From: Bacillus sp. sid0103
GTDB lineage: Bacteria; Bacillota; Bacilli; Bacillales_B; DSM-18226
NCBI RefSeq assembly: GCF_019219025.1
Contig: NZ_JAHUWN010000006.1
Coordinates: 62,001-126,000 of the forward strand
Direction: 5' to 3'
DNA length: 64,000 nt
Shown here: one piece after another, positions 9,126 to 18,188 of the stretch
Layout: each line of letters begins with the position of its first letter
Numbering within the stretch: the stretch's first letter is position 1
Notes under the pieces: generated by a model
The model's database searches: none
What the model was told of the DNA's origin: nothing
What the model saw: only the letters and a program-made list of their open reading frames with translations
Position numbers and translations under genes: made by a program

Positions 9126-10310
9126 ATGTTATGGGATTTTCATTTTAATCTGCCTACTTCTATAGAGTTTGGGAATGGGAGAGTAAAGAATATTGGGAAA
9201 AGGGCTAAAGAATTAGGTGGAAATAAAGCCCTCATTATTACCGATAAAGGACTTGCACAAACAGGAATTCTGGAAAAAATCACACAGTCTTTAGATCAAG
9301 AAGGTGTCAATTATATTGTTTATGATGAAATATCACCTAATCCAAAAGATGTAGATTGCGAGAGTGCTTATCAACAGTTTAAAAACGAGAACATCGATCT
9401 CTTAATTGGTCTTGGCGGCGGAAGTTCAATGGATACAGCCAAAGCAATTGGGACACTTTTTACACATGGAGGAGAGCTAAGAGAACGTTACGGCGTAAAT
9501 TTACTAGAACGAGAAATTCCTCCACTAATTTGTATTCCAACAACTTCAGGTACCGGTAGTGAAGTTACAAGAGGTTCTGTCATTACCGATACCGTTACGA
9601 AACAGAAGGAGGCGATACTAGATTTGAAAATCGCTCCTAAACTGGCACTTGTCGATCCTGAATTGACGTTAACATTGCCTAAATCGATTACAGCAGCTAC
9701 AGGAATGGATGCACTCACACATGCAATTGAAGCTTATACCTGCAAAGTTGCTCAACCACTTTCAGATGCTTTGGGACTATATGCTATTGAATTAATAGCC
9801 AAATACCTTCCATTAGCAGTAGAAAATGGTCATGATTTAGAGGCTAGGAAAAATATGCTTTTGGGCAGTTTAGTTGCAGGTATCGCCTTTGATAACACGG
9901 ATCTTGGGGCTGTACATGCGATGGCCGAACCACTTGGAGGACTCTATGATACTCCACATGGAGTGGCGAATTCTATTTTTCTTCCACATGTATTTGAATT
10001 TAATATTCCTTCAAATCCAGAAAAGCACGCCAAGGTAGCAATCAAGCTTGGGGCAAATCCTGAAGGAAAAACAATAGAAGAAACGGCGTACGAGGGTGTT
10101 GTGTTGTTAAAAGAGCTGGCAAATAAAATAGGCATTCCTAGTTTCCGAGATTTAGGCAATGTAAATCCAAAAGACTTCCCTTTCCTAGCCGAAGGAGCCT
10201 TTAAACATTTGTGTACACAGGCGAATTCAAGAGATTTGACAAAAGAAGACTATCTGAATTTATTTCAAAAGACTTATGAGGTGAAAACCACAACTTTAAT
10301 TGAAAATTAA
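9126..10310 (+). CDS. Iron-containing alcohol dehydrogenase
   Basis: Group III (Fe-dependent) NAD alcohol dehydrogenase, 394 aa. The nucleotide-binding loop GGGSSMDTAK and the metal-binding region GMDALTHAIEAY plus AVHAMAEPLGG and DTPHG, with the conserved Asp and His ligands, are all present. AAGGAGGAA precedes the ATG. It likely interconverts the alcohol and aldehyde forms of the compound handled by the neighbouring aldehyde dehydrogenase, much as GbsB does for choline. Substrate unknown. Confidence 0.88.
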   Translation: MLWDFHFNLPTSIEFGNGRVKNIGKRAKELGGNKALIITDKGLAQTGILEKITQSLDQEGVNYIVYDEISPNPKDVDCESAYQQFKNENIDLLIGLGGGSSMDTAKAIGTLFTHGGELRERYGVNLLEREIPPLICIPTTSGTGSEVTRGSVITDTVTKQKEAILDLKIAPKLALVDPELTLTLPKSITAATGMDALTHAIEAYTCKVAQPLSDALGLYAIELIAKYLPLAVENGHDLEARKNMLLGSLVAGIAFDNTDLGAVHAMAEPLGGLYDTPHGVANSIFLPHVFEFNIPSNPEKHAKVAIKLGANPEGKTIEETAYEGVVLLKELANKIGIPSFRDLGNVNPKDFPFLAEGAFKHLCTQANSRDLTKEDYLNLFQKTYEVKTTTLIEN

Positions 10311-10420
10311 TTGTGTATTTAGAAGCAAAATTTAAAATCCTTGGTTAAGAACTGGCCCACCGGCAGAAAACTTTGCATTAGGAACAAGCGAGGATGAAAA
10401 TCTAGAAGGAGGCAGCATGA

Positions 10421-11419
10421 ATGTCTAATCGTGATGAAAAACAGTTTTTAAATTTACCTTTTACAGGCATTTGTACTTTTGGAAAATACCCAATATGTGC
10501 GAACCTGAACCAGCTTGACGCAGATGTGGCGGTCATTGGGGTGCCAAATGACATGGGGACACAATGGAAATCAGGAGCAAGAATGGGCCCTAGAGGAATT
10601 CGCGAAGGATCTACATTATATAGTTTCGGTCTTGATGGTGCTTATGATATTGAAAACGATATTATGTACCTTGGGCCTGAATGGAAAGTTGTCGACTGTG
10701 GGGATGTAGACATGGTACACGGGGATATTATGCAGTGCCATGAGAATACAGAAGAAGCAATCCGAAAAATTATTTCCAAAGGTGCAATGCCGGTTGTATT
10801 AGGCGGCGATCATTCCATCACAGCAGCAGTTGGAAAAGGACTAAAAGACATAGGTCCGTTTCATGTGATACAAATTGATGCCCATTTAGACTGGGCGGAT
10901 CATCGCTCAGGAATGCGGTATGGTCACGGAAATTGCATTCGCCGCCTATCTGAGCTGGATCATGTTCAGAAAATATTTCAGTTTGGCATTCGCGGGATCA
11001 GCAGCAGCAAAAAAGAAGACGTCGAAGCAGCAAGAACATATGGCAGCGTGATCCTATCACCGCGTCAGATGAGAAAGATGGGGCTTAAGGAAGTGCTGGA
11101 GCTAATTCCTGCCGGCGAAAAATATTATGTAACGATTGATATTGACGGAATCGATCCGTCAATTGCGCCTGGAACAGGTACACCTTCTCCAGGCGGCTTT
11201 CTCTACGATGAGGTTAATGAATTGCTTGAAGGGATTTCCAAAAGAGGAGAAGTCATCGGGTTTGATTTAGTAGAAGTTGCCCCTCCATATGACCCAACGG
11301 GCATGACCGGACAAGTAGCAGCCCGTATTGTACTAGACTTACTAAGCTATGTATTAAAAGAAAAAGAGAAGAAAGAGAATAAAAATTACGGAAAAGAAAA
11401 AGAAGAAATGCTTTTTTAA
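10421..11419 (+). CDS. Ureohydrolase (agmatinase-family amidinohydrolase)
   Basis: Arginase/agmatinase-fold enzyme of 332 aa that hydrolyses a guanidino group to urea. All metal ligands are visible: GGDHS (His131), DAHLD (Asp153, His155, Asp157) and DIDGIDP (Asp240, Asp242), followed by APGTGTPSPGG. AAGGAGG at 10406-10412 fixes the ATG at 10421. The charged Lys/Glu tail is unusual. It is the last gene of the amine operon and ends at a strong terminator. Agmatine, guanidinobutyrate and guanidinoacetate are all possible substrates. The third would yield glycine, which the next operons import and degrade. This is inference from context only. Confidence 0.88.
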   Translation: MSNRDEKQFLNLPFTGICTFGKYPICANLNQLDADVAVIGVPNDMGTQWKSGARMGPRGIREGSTLYSFGLDGAYDIENDIMYLGPEWKVVDCGDVDMVHGDIMQCHENTEEAIRKIISKGAMPVVLGGDHSITAAVGKGLKDIGPFHVIQIDAHLDWADHRSGMRYGHGNCIRRLSELDHVQKIFQFGIRGISSSKKEDVEAARTYGSVILSPRQMRKMGLKEVLELIPAGEKYYVTIDIDGIDPSIAPGTGTPSPGGFLYDEVNELLEGISKRGEVIGFDLVEVAPPYDPTGMTGQVAARIVLDLLSYVLKEKEKKENKNYGKEKEEMLF

Positions 11420-11457
11420 CTGGGATTAGTTCCTACCGGGACGAATGGATGTCAATA

Positions 11458-11490
11458 AAAGAGAGGAACGCAAAGCGTTCCTCTCTTTAT
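11458..11490 (+). terminator. Terminator after ureohydrolase
   Basis: A perfect 14-bp stem, 11458-11471 with 11475-11488, encloses an AAA loop. The T content after it is modest. Confidence 0.85.
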
Positions 11491-11570
11491 TTCTATAGAC
11501 TCTAACCATGTGCCAGACACTTGCTATGTTTCTGTAAATTTATAATAATATTTAAATTCTGAAAATTAAT

Positions 11571-11599
11571 TTGACATCTTGATTTTGATAGACTAGTAT
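11571..11599 (+). promoter_or_regulatory. SigA promoter for the cycA riboswitch transcript
   Basis: TTGACA at 11571-11576 and TAGTAT at 11594-11599 are 17 bp apart. Transcription would start near 11606, just before the glycine aptamers. Confidence 0.75.
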
Positions 11600-11627
11600 A
11601 AATTTATATTCATACTAGCGGATGAAT

Positions 11628-11783
11628 ATTGTGGGAGAGTCTAAACACATTGTTTAGCACCGAAGGAGCAAGTCCCGAAAATTGGGTTCAATCTCTCAGG
11701 TAAAAGGACCACAATAGGACGCGTCTCTGGAGAGCGCCATGTGCCACCAAAGGAGTTATACTCTCAGGTAAAAGGACAGAGGA
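11628..11783 (+). promoter_or_regulatory. Tandem glycine riboswitch (upstream of cycA)
   Basis: Two consecutive glycine aptamers. The first (11628-11715) has the closing pair ATTGTGG/CCACAAT, GGGAGAG, CACCGAAGGAGCAAG and CTCTCAGGTAAAAGGACC. The second (about 11716-11783) repeats GGAGAGCG, CACCAAAGGAG and CTCTCAGGTAAAAGGACAGAG. These are the hallmark gcvT-element sequences. The last aptamer strand GGACAGAG is also the left arm of the terminator that follows, so glycine binding should prevent termination (an ON switch). It controls the glycine permease gene. Confidence 0.93.
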
Positions 11784-11819
11784 AAATAGGGAAACGCCTA
11801 TTTTTCTCTGTCTTTTTTT
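11775..11819 (+). terminator. Riboswitch expression-platform terminator (cycA)
   Basis: 11775-11790 pairs with 11797-11812 (16 bp with one G-U), followed by seven T. It overlaps the 3' end of the second glycine aptamer. Confidence 0.88.
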
Positions 11820-11899
11820 GTGGAGAAAAATAGGAAAAAACAAAAAAAAGGAGGAGTTAACAATTAGGTTGATAGTTAGATATTTACTTTTCGAAAAAT

Positions 11900-11913
11900 T
11901 GTAAGCGCTTATT
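11900..11913 (+). promoter_or_regulatory. cre-like site between riboswitch and cycA
   Basis: TGTAAGCGCTTATT matches 12 of 14 positions of the CcpA operator pattern TGWNANCGNTNWCA, missing the final CA. It lies inside the 230-nt leader between the terminator and cycA and could act as a roadblock. The rest of this leader holds no gene. Confidence 0.4.
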
Positions 11914-12049
11914 TCTGCCGAATTGACTAAGGGTATATAAACTTTTATAAGGATATGAATTTGCAATTATTTGATTTTACGTAAGGAATAAATGATTTAA
12001 AGCCATCAAAAATTGCAAACATTCTGGAAAAGAGAGAGAGGGAATTCAT

Positions 12050-13456
12050 ATGCAGGAACAAAAATTGTCGCGAGGTTTAAAAAACAGGCACGTTCAACTT
12101 ATCGCTATTGGCGGGGCGATCGGTACAGGCTTATTTCTTGGAGCAGGTAAATCTATTCATTTAGCCGGTCCATCGATTTTATTTGCTTACTTGATTACCG
12201 GTGTCATTTGCTTTTTAATCATGCGTGCACTAGGAGAACTGCTTTTATCCAATTTGAAATATCATTCTTTTGTTGACTTTGTTAGAGACTATTTAGGTAA
12301 TATGGCAGCATTTATTACTGGCTGGACCTACTGGTTTTGCTGGATTTCAATCGCAATGGCAGATTTAACAGCAGTTGGTCTCTATACTCAGTTTTGGTTC
12401 CCAAGTGTACCACAGTGGATGCCAGGATTAATTGCACTAGTCGTTTTGCTAATCATGAACCTTGCAACCGTAAAGCTTTTTGGCGAAATGGAATTCTGGT
12501 TCGCATTAATTAAAGTCATTGCGATTCTTGCACTAATTGTGATCGGGACTTTCATGATTATTAAAGGCTTCTCCACAAATTCAGGCGCATCCAGTTTCAC
12601 GAATCTATGGAGCCATGGCGGCATGTTCCCAAATGGCATAAATGGCTTTATCCTCTCATTCCAGATGGTGGTGTTTGCGTTTGTTGGCATTGAACTTGTC
12701 GGACTTACTGCAGGTGAAACAGAAGACCCGGAAAAAGTTATCCCAAAAGCTATAAATAATATTCCTATACGGGTATTAATTTTCTATATAGGCGCCCTGA
12801 TTGTCATTATGGGTGTTTATCCTTGGAGCGCCATCAACCCAACAAAAAGCCCCTTTGTCCAAGTCTTCGTAGCGGTTGGTATCGCAGCCGCCGCTGGTGT
12901 CGTCAATTTTGTCGTCCTAACATCTGCAGCTTCGGCATGTAACAGTGCCATCTTCAGTACAAGCCGGATGATATACACACTTTCCAAAGATAAAAATGCA
13001 CCTGTACCATTAGCAAAACTTAATTCCCGTAAAGTACCTTCCAATGCATTGTTCTTTTCCACTGTTGTCATTCTACTTGCCGTTATATTGAACTATGTTA
13101 TGCCGGAAGGAGTATTTACGCTGATTACAAGTATTTCTACCGTATGTTTCATCTTTATTTGGGGAATTACGGTCATCAGCCATTTGAAATACCGGAAGAC
13201 CAGACCAGATCTAGCGAAAGTGAACAAATTTAAGTTGCCGCTTTATCCATTTTCCAATTACTTAATCCTTGTTTTCCTAGCGTTCGTGCTTGTCGTCCTT
13301 GCACTTGCGGAAGACACTCGGGTTGCCTTGTTCGTCACACCTGTCTGGTTTATCATGCTGATTGCGATTTATAAGATGATGATAACGAAGGCGGATTATG
13401 TGGATCAGGAGAATCAACAAAAATTAGCAGAAAATTTAGTGGCAACCAAAAAATAA
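12050..13456 (+). CDS. cycA: Glycine/D-serine/D-alanine permease
   Basis: APC-family proton symporter of 468 aa, about 12 membrane segments. The reading LSRGLKNRHVQLIAIGGAIG and the stretches LSNLKYHSFVDF, TGWTYWFCW, ATVKLFGEMEFWFA and FVGIELVGLTAGE follow E. coli CycA closely (from memory). The tandem glycine riboswitch upstream makes glycine the likely physiological substrate. The start follows AGAGAGAGGGA. No terminator is seen after it, so some transcripts may run on into the glyA riboswitch region. Confidence 0.9.
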   Translation: MQEQKLSRGLKNRHVQLIAIGGAIGTGLFLGAGKSIHLAGPSILFAYLITGVICFLIMRALGELLLSNLKYHSFVDFVRDYLGNMAAFITGWTYWFCWISIAMADLTAVGLYTQFWFPSVPQWMPGLIALVVLLIMNLATVKLFGEMEFWFALIKVIAILALIVIGTFMIIKGFSTNSGASSFTNLWSHGGMFPNGINGFILSFQMVVFAFVGIELVGLTAGETEDPEKVIPKAINNIPIRVLIFYIGALIVIMGVYPWSAINPTKSPFVQVFVAVGIAAAAGVVNFVVLTSAASACNSAIFSTSRMIYTLSKDKNAPVPLAKLNSRKVPSNALFFSTVVILLAVILNYVMPEGVFTLITSISTVCFIFIWGITVISHLKYRKTRPDLAKVNKFKLPLYPFSNYLILVFLAFVLVVLALAEDTRVALFVTPVWFIMLIAIYKMMITKADYVDQENQQKLAENLVATKK

Positions 13457-13478
13457 TGTTTCCGCTTTCAAAAAAGCC

Positions 13479-13507
13479 TTGACTTCGATTCCTTTAACTA
13501 TTATTCT
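13479..13507 (+). promoter_or_regulatory. SigA promoter for the glyA-gcv operon
   Basis: TTGACT at 13479-13484 and TATTCT at 13502-13507 with a 17-bp spacer, placed just ahead of the second glycine riboswitch. Confidence 0.65.
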
Positions 13508-13539
13508 GAAAATAATAAAAATTTAATAAGCGGAAGATG

Positions 13540-13722
13540 GTTGTGGGAGAGTGCAAGTTTACACGCCACCGAAGGAGCAAGTTCCAAAAAGACCCTTGGA
13601 ACAAATCTCTCAGGTAGATGGAACCACAACTGGACGCAACTCTGGAGAGCGCGTATAGAATTATATGCCACCAAAGGGGAAGGTTCTTAATCGAACTTAA
13701 ACTCTCAGGTAAAAGGACAGAG
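13540..13722 (+). promoter_or_regulatory. Tandem glycine riboswitch (upstream of glyA-gcv operon)
   Basis: Aptamer 1 (13540-13630) is closed by GTTGTGG/CCACAAC and contains GGGAGAG, CCACCGAAGGAGCAAG and CTCTCAGGTAGATGGAACC. Aptamer 2 (about 13631-13722) contains CTGGAGAGCG, GCCACCAAAGGGG and CTCTCAGGTAAAAGGACAGAG. As in the first copy, the end of aptamer 2 forms the 5' arm of a terminator, so glycine should turn expression on. Confidence 0.93.
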
Positions 13723-13766
13723 AAGGGTAGATGAAAGCTTTTTGCTACCCTTCTCTGTCCTTTTTT
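13715..13766 (+). terminator. Riboswitch expression-platform terminator (glyA operon)
   Basis: A perfect 16-bp stem, 13715-13730 with 13745-13760, followed by six T. It shares GGACAGAG with the aptamer. Confidence 0.92.
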
Positions 13767-13879
13767 GCGTGCAAAAAAAAGGTTTCCTTTCAGATTGTAT
13801 CTTAGGAATAAACAGATAAAATCTTCGAGGTGATACATAGATAGAGGTAGCTAATACAACGAATCAAGGGGGAAACGAG

Positions 13880-15130
13880 ATGAGTTTACAACAAAATGAT
13901 TCAACTATTTTTGAAGCCATTCAAAAAGAGCAGCATCGTCAGCATCAAACATTGGAGCTGATTGCATCTGAAAACTTCGTAAGCAAAGATGTATTGGAAG
14001 CAATGGGAAGTGTGATGACGAACAAATATGCAGAAGGCTATCCAGGGAAGCGTTACTATGGAGGATGTGAATTTGTCGATGTGGCAGAACAAATAGCAAT
14101 TGACCGCCTAACTCAGCTGTTTGGTGCTAAATATGCCAATGTTCAGCCTCACTCAGGTGCACAAGCAAATTTTTCTGTCTTTTTCGCACTGCTTCAACCT
14201 GGTGATAAAGTGATGGGGATGAACCTCTCACATGGCGGACACTTAACGCACGGAAGTCCTGTTAGTGTTTCAGGAAAATGGTTTGAGGTAGTGTCCTATG
14301 GTGTTAGAGAAGATACTCAATTGATTGATTATGATGAACTGGAAGCGATCGCGAAAAAAGAAAAACCGAAATTAATCATTGCCGGTACAAGTGCTTACCC
14401 TAGAACGATTGATTTTACACGGTTTAGACAAATTGCTGATCAAGTTGGCGCAAAATTAATGGTAGATATGGCGCATATTGCGGGACTTGTTGCAGCTGGT
14501 CTTCATCCATCACCGGTTCCATATGCAGATGTGGTAACGAGCACTACGCATAAAACGTTGAGAGGACCGCGCGGCGGCATTATTTTAACAAATGATGAAC
14601 AGATGATAAAAGCTATTAATAAATCGGTGTTCCCAGGGATTCAAGGTGGCCCGCTCATGCATATTATTGCAGCTAAGGCGGTTGCATTCAACGAAGCATT
14701 ACAGCCAAGCTTTAAGGATTATTCGAAACAAGTCATTGAAAATGCTGCAACTTTAGGAAAAACATTAAAAAATCAAGGTGCAGCCCTTGTTTCTGGTGGA
14801 ACAGATAATCATATTGTCCTTTTAGATTTACGTCCGTGGAATTTAACTGGCAAAGAAGCAGAAAAATTATTAGAAGAAGCTGGAATTACTGTAAATAAAA
14901 ATACGATTCCATATGATCCCGAAAAGCCGTTTGTTACGAGCGGTATCCGTATGGGAACATCGGCTTTAACGACACGTGGAATGAAGCAGGATGAAATGGT
15001 GAAAATCGGGGAAATCATCGCAGCTGTTCTGAAGAGCAAAGGGGACAAAGTCGTTCTTGAGAAAGCAAAAGAAACAACCAAAGCGATTTGTGGTGCCTAT
15101 CCGTTATTTCAACAGGCAATCACAGTGTAA
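13880..15130 (+). CDS. glyA: Serine hydroxymethyltransferase
   Basis: PLP enzyme interconverting serine + THF and glycine + 5,10-methylene-THF, 416 aa, full length. The PLP lysine lies in [34 protein letters not shown] and the C-terminal [11 protein letters not shown] region are intact. CAAGGGGGAA precedes the ATG. It is the first gene behind a glycine riboswitch and is followed by serine dehydratase and the glycine cleavage genes. In this operon it most likely runs from glycine to serine, using the methylene-THF made by glycine cleavage. Another housekeeping glyA would be expected elsewhere. Confidence 0.97.
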   Translation: MSLQQNDSTIFEAIQKEQHRQHQTLELIASENFVSKDVLEAMGSVMTNKYAEGYPGKRYYGGCEFVDVAEQIAIDRLTQLFGAKYANVQPHSGAQANFSVFFALLQPGDKVMGMNLSHGGHLTHGSPVSVSGKWFEVVSYGVREDTQLIDYDELEAIAKKEKPKLIIAGTSAYPRTIDFTRFRQIADQVGAKLMVDMAHIAGLVAAGLHPSPVPYADVVTSTTHKTLRGPRGGIILTNDEQMIKAINKSVFPGIQGGPLMHIIAAKAVAFNEALQPSFKDYSKQVIENAATLGKTLKNQGAALVSGGTDNHIVLLDLRPWNLTGKEAEKLLEEAGITVNKNTIPYDPEKPFVTSGIRMGTSALTTRGMKQDEMVKIGEIIAAVLKSKGDKVVLEKAKETTKAICGAYPLFQQAITV

Positions 15131-15145
15131 GAAGGGGGCATGAGG

Positions 15146-15658
15146 ATGGAATTTCAGAGTTGTTTTGACATTATTGGCCCTATTATGGTGGGACCGTCGA
15201 GTTCTCATACTGCAGGTGTCGTATCTATCGGAAAATTTATTTATGAACTGTTAGGAGATTGTCCACAAGAGGTCAAAATTGTATTTTATGATTCTTTTGC
15301 TGAAACCTATCAAGGACATGGAACAGATAAAGCACTTCTTGGCGGATTGCTTGGGATGGATACCGATGATACACGCATTAAACATTCATTGGAGTGGGCA
15401 AAAGAGGTTGGCATGCAGTACCATTTCGAATTTGCAGACATCTGTGAGTACTATGATCATCCAAATACAACAATGGTAACAGTGAAACACGGTGATCGTG
15501 TTGTAAAGGTTGGCGGTGCATCACTTGGTGGCGGGTTATCGAAGATCTTTATGATTAACGAGAAAAAGGTAGATATTCGTTTAAGTGCAGGCGATGACTT
15601 TACAGTCCTTGCGAGTACTTATCAACCAAGAGGGAAAGCACTTATGGAGGCAATATGA
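15146..15658 (+). CDS. sdaAB: L-serine dehydratase beta subunit, ACT-less paralogue
   Basis: Second beta subunit, 170 aa, with the FDIIGPIMVGPSSSHTAG motif and the GGASLGGG segment. It stops about 50 residues earlier than the copy at 2768 and has no ACT domain; only a short tail follows VDIRLSAGDDF. The ATG at 15146 is preferred over 15140 because AAGGGGG at 15132-15138 is 7 nt away. Its stop overlaps the start of the alpha subunit. Without the ACT domain it may not be controlled by serine level; regulation by the riboswitch would replace that. There is no sign of a frameshift remnant after the stop. Confidence 0.88.
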   Translation: MEFQSCFDIIGPIMVGPSSSHTAGVVSIGKFIYELLGDCPQEVKIVFYDSFAETYQGHGTDKALLGGLLGMDTDDTRIKHSLEWAKEVGMQYHFEFADICEYYDHPNTTMVTVKHGDRVVKVGGASLGGGLSKIFMINEKKVDIRLSAGDDFTVLASTYQPRGKALMEAI

Positions 15659-16539
15659 TGAAGATACAGTCCATGAAAGAGCTGATTGAAGCTTGTGAAA
15701 GAGAACAAAAAACCATTGGTGAAATCATGCTGATGATGGAAATAGAAAAATCAGGAAGAGACCAAGAAACCATTATTAGCATAATGGAAGAGCGCTTGAT
15801 CAAAATGAAAGAAGCCGTTGATAGCGGTATAAAAGATGCCTCAACCGCACCGAGTGGAATTTCTGGCGGGGATGCCGTGAAAATGTATGATTACGTACAT
15901 CAAGGGAAATCTCTGTCAGGAAATTATGTGAGCAATGCAATGAGCTTTTCATTGGCAACTTCTGAAAGCAATGCACGGATGGGGGTTATTGTAGCCACTC
16001 CAACTGCTGGTGCAGCCGGTATATTGCCTGGTGTATTGTTTTCGCTTCATAAAAACGATGGCACACCTTATAAAGATTTAGTCATGGGATTGTTCACAGC
16101 AAGTATGCTGGGGTTTGTCATTGCCAACCGTTCCTTCATTTCGGGAGCAGCAGGAGGCTGTCAAGCAGAGGTAGGATCTGCAACAGCCATGGCTGCAGGA
16201 ACCATAGTGGAATTAAAAGGGGGCACGCCTCAGCAAGCTGTGAATGCGACAGCCATTGCCATGAAGTCACTCTTAGGATTAGTTTGTGATCCAGTCGCAG
16301 GACTTGTTGAAGTGCCTTGCATAAAGCGAAATGTGATTGGAACCTCCATCGCATTTTCAGCGGCTGATATGTCGCTGGCTGGGATTGAAAGTCGCATTCC
16401 GTGTGATGAAGTGATTGAAGCGATGTATAGGATCGGAAAAGATATGCCTCGGACACTTCGGGAAACAGCGCTTGGAGGTCTAGCAATAACAGAAACAGGT
16501 AAACAGGTGAAGGAAGGACTATTTTGTAAGAAATCTTAA
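15658..16539 (+). CDS. sdaAA: L-serine dehydratase alpha subunit (operon copy)
   Basis: Catalytic subunit, 293 aa, of the second L-serine dehydratase. It keeps the cluster cysteines in AGGCQAEVG, GLVCDPVAG, VEVPCIKRN and SRIPCDEV. The ATG at 15658 shares a base with the TGA of the beta subunit and is 7 nt after GGAGG; the ATG at 15655 is the alternative. Within the operon it turns the serine made by GlyA into pyruvate and ammonia. Confidence 0.92.
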   Translation: MKIQSMKELIEACEREQKTIGEIMLMMEIEKSGRDQETIISIMEERLIKMKEAVDSGIKDASTAPSGISGGDAVKMYDYVHQGKSLSGNYVSNAMSFSLATSESNARMGVIVATPTAGAAGILPGVLFSLHKNDGTPYKDLVMGLFTASMLGFVIANRSFISGAAGGCQAEVGSATAMAAGTIVELKGGTPQQAVNATAIAMKSLLGLVCDPVAGLVEVPCIKRNVIGTSIAFSAADMSLAGIESRIPCDEVIEAMYRIGKDMPRTLRETALGGLAITETGKQVKEGLFCKKS

Positions 16540-16554
16540 GTAGGGGGTCTATAA

Positions 16555-17667
16555 ATGGGGATCGAAACAGCATTAAAGCAAACACCACTTTTTGAAGTTT
16601 ATGGAAAGTTTGGTGCGAAGGTCATTGATTTTGGAGGCTGGGCACTGCCAGTCCAGTTTTCCAGTATTTTAGATGAGCATGAGGTGGTTCGTACAAAAGC
16701 AGGACTTTTTGATGTTTCTCATATGGGGGAAGTGCTTGTAGTAGGGAAAGATGCAGAGAGTTACATCAACTATCTTGTCACTAACGATGTAACAAAGCTT
16801 AGCATCAATCAAGCACAGTATACCGCAATGTGCTATCCAGACGGCGGAACAGTCGATGATTTATTAGTGTACAAATTAGATTATGAAAAATATTTACTCG
16901 TCATTAATGCCGCAAACATTGAGAAAGATTTCGAATGGATGAAGCAGCATGTAAAAGGAGATGTGATGCTCCAAAATATATCGAAGTCAATGGCTCAGCT
17001 GGCCATCCAAGGGCCAAAGGCTGAAGGTATTTTACAAAAGTTAACGGAAACAGATTTATCAGAAATTGGCTCATTTAAATTTGTTCAACATGTCAACCTG
17101 GACGGGATTACAGATGTGATCGTATCTCGTACAGGTTATACAGGAGAAGATGGTTTTGAGCTTTATTTAGCCGCTGCACAAGTTGAAGCACTTTGGGTAA
17201 AGCTTTTAGAAGTAGGAAGTGATGATGGCTTAAAGCCATGTGGACTTGGTGCACGTGACACGCTTCGTCTAGAAGCACGACTTGCACTCTATGGTCAAGA
17301 GCTATTAAGTGATATAAGTCCCCTTGAAGCTGGAATCGGCTTTGCTGTAAAAACGAAAAAAGAAAGTGATTTTATCGGTAAATCCGCACTATTAGCACAA
17401 AAAGAAGCAGGATTAAAACGAAAATTAGTAGGAATTGAGGTAACAGGACGGGGGATTCCGCGCCACGGTTACCAAGTAGTTTCAGATGGTGGAGAGGAAA
17501 TTGGTGTTGTTACATCGGGAACTCAATCCCCATCTTTAAAGAAAAGCATAGGCCTTGCACTAATTGCAGCAGAACATGCAGAAGTGGGGACACCATTAAA
17601 AGTGGTAATCCGCAATAAGCAGATTGATGCCGTTGTCGTTAAAACACCGTTCTATAAAAAGGGTTAA
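16555..17667 (+). CDS. gcvT: Glycine cleavage T protein (aminomethyltransferase)
   Basis: THF-dependent aminomethyltransferase of the glycine cleavage system, 370 aa. It moves the methylene group from the H-protein arm onto THF and releases ammonia. Recognisable segments are [47 protein letters not shown] and LGLALI-like [11 protein letters not shown] near the C-terminus. The start follows TAGGGGG. It lies 15 nt after sdaAA, ahead of gcvH. Confidence 0.97.
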   Translation: MGIETALKQTPLFEVYGKFGAKVIDFGGWALPVQFSSILDEHEVVRTKAGLFDVSHMGEVLVVGKDAESYINYLVTNDVTKLSINQAQYTAMCYPDGGTVDDLLVYKLDYEKYLLVINAANIEKDFEWMKQHVKGDVMLQNISKSMAQLAIQGPKAEGILQKLTETDLSEIGSFKFVQHVNLDGITDVIVSRTGYTGEDGFELYLAAAQVEALWVKLLEVGSDDGLKPCGLGARDTLRLEARLALYGQELLSDISPLEAGIGFAVKTKKESDFIGKSALLAQKEAGLKRKLVGIEVTGRGIPRHGYQVVSDGGEEIGVVTSGTQSPSLKKSIGLALIAAEHAEVGTPLKVVIRNKQIDAVVVKTPFYKKG

Positions 17668-17791
17668 TAGAGTGATAGAGTTCTATGGTTAACCCGCATG
17701 GATGAGATAGGCATTACGACTGTTACACAAACTTACTTTATATAAAGACTGATAATCAAACTTGAATTTACAATCGGAAGGAAGAGAAACA

Positions 17792-18187
17792 ATGACTAAA
17801 GCGACAGCAACTTTACTATATAGCGAAGAACATGAGTGGGTATTACAATTAGACGGAAATCGAGTACGAATTGGAATCTCTGATTATGCACAAAAGCAAT
17901 TAGGAGATATCGTCTTCGTTGAAACCCCAGAAGTGGATGATGAAGTAACAGCGAATGAATCAATGGGGACCATCGAATCAGTAAAAGCTGTATCTGAACT
18001 TTACTCTCCTGTATCAGGGACGGTTGTTACTGTAAACGAGGAGTTAGGAGATGCCCCTGAGACTATTAATGAACATCCATTTGAAGCAGGTTGGTTAGTA
18101 GAAGTGGAAATGTCAAATCCAGAAGAATTGGAATCACTTTTAAATGAAGATGCGTACCAAGCATTTATTAATGAAGGAGAGGAATAA
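17792..18187 (+). CDS. gcvH: Glycine cleavage H protein (lipoyl carrier)
   Basis: Lipoylated shuttle protein of 131 aa that carries the aminomethyl group between P, T and L proteins. The lipoyl lysine is Lys65 in ESVKAVSEL. An in-frame ATG exists at 17762, but GGAAGGAAG about 8 nt before 17792 and the family length favour 17792. Lipoate for Lys65 would come from lipA in the same operon. The 120-nt gap before it holds no recognisable element. Confidence 0.96.
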   Translation: MTKATATLLYSEEHEWVLQLDGNRVRIGISDYAQKQLGDIVFVETPEVDDEVTANESMGTIESVKAVSELYSPVSGTVVTVNEELGDAPETINEHPFEAGWLVEVEMSNPEELESLLNEDAYQAFINEGEE

Positions 18188-18188
18188 A

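Noticed and set aside
7589..10310. gbsA-gbsB choline-to-betaine operon
   Set aside because: The enzyme types fit, but there is no GbsR-type regulator or Opu transporter, and a ureohydrolase and amine permease share the operon. Kept as an alternative only.
10421..11419. Calling the ureohydrolase a biosynthetic agmatinase (speB)
   Set aside because: Metal ligands fix only the fold; no speE/speA neighbours, and the operon is catabolic, so the substrate was left open.
11847..11905. Gene start after the GGAGG in the cycA leader
   Set aside because: The only start, a TTG near 11868, gives about 11 codons and is poorly spaced; not a gene.
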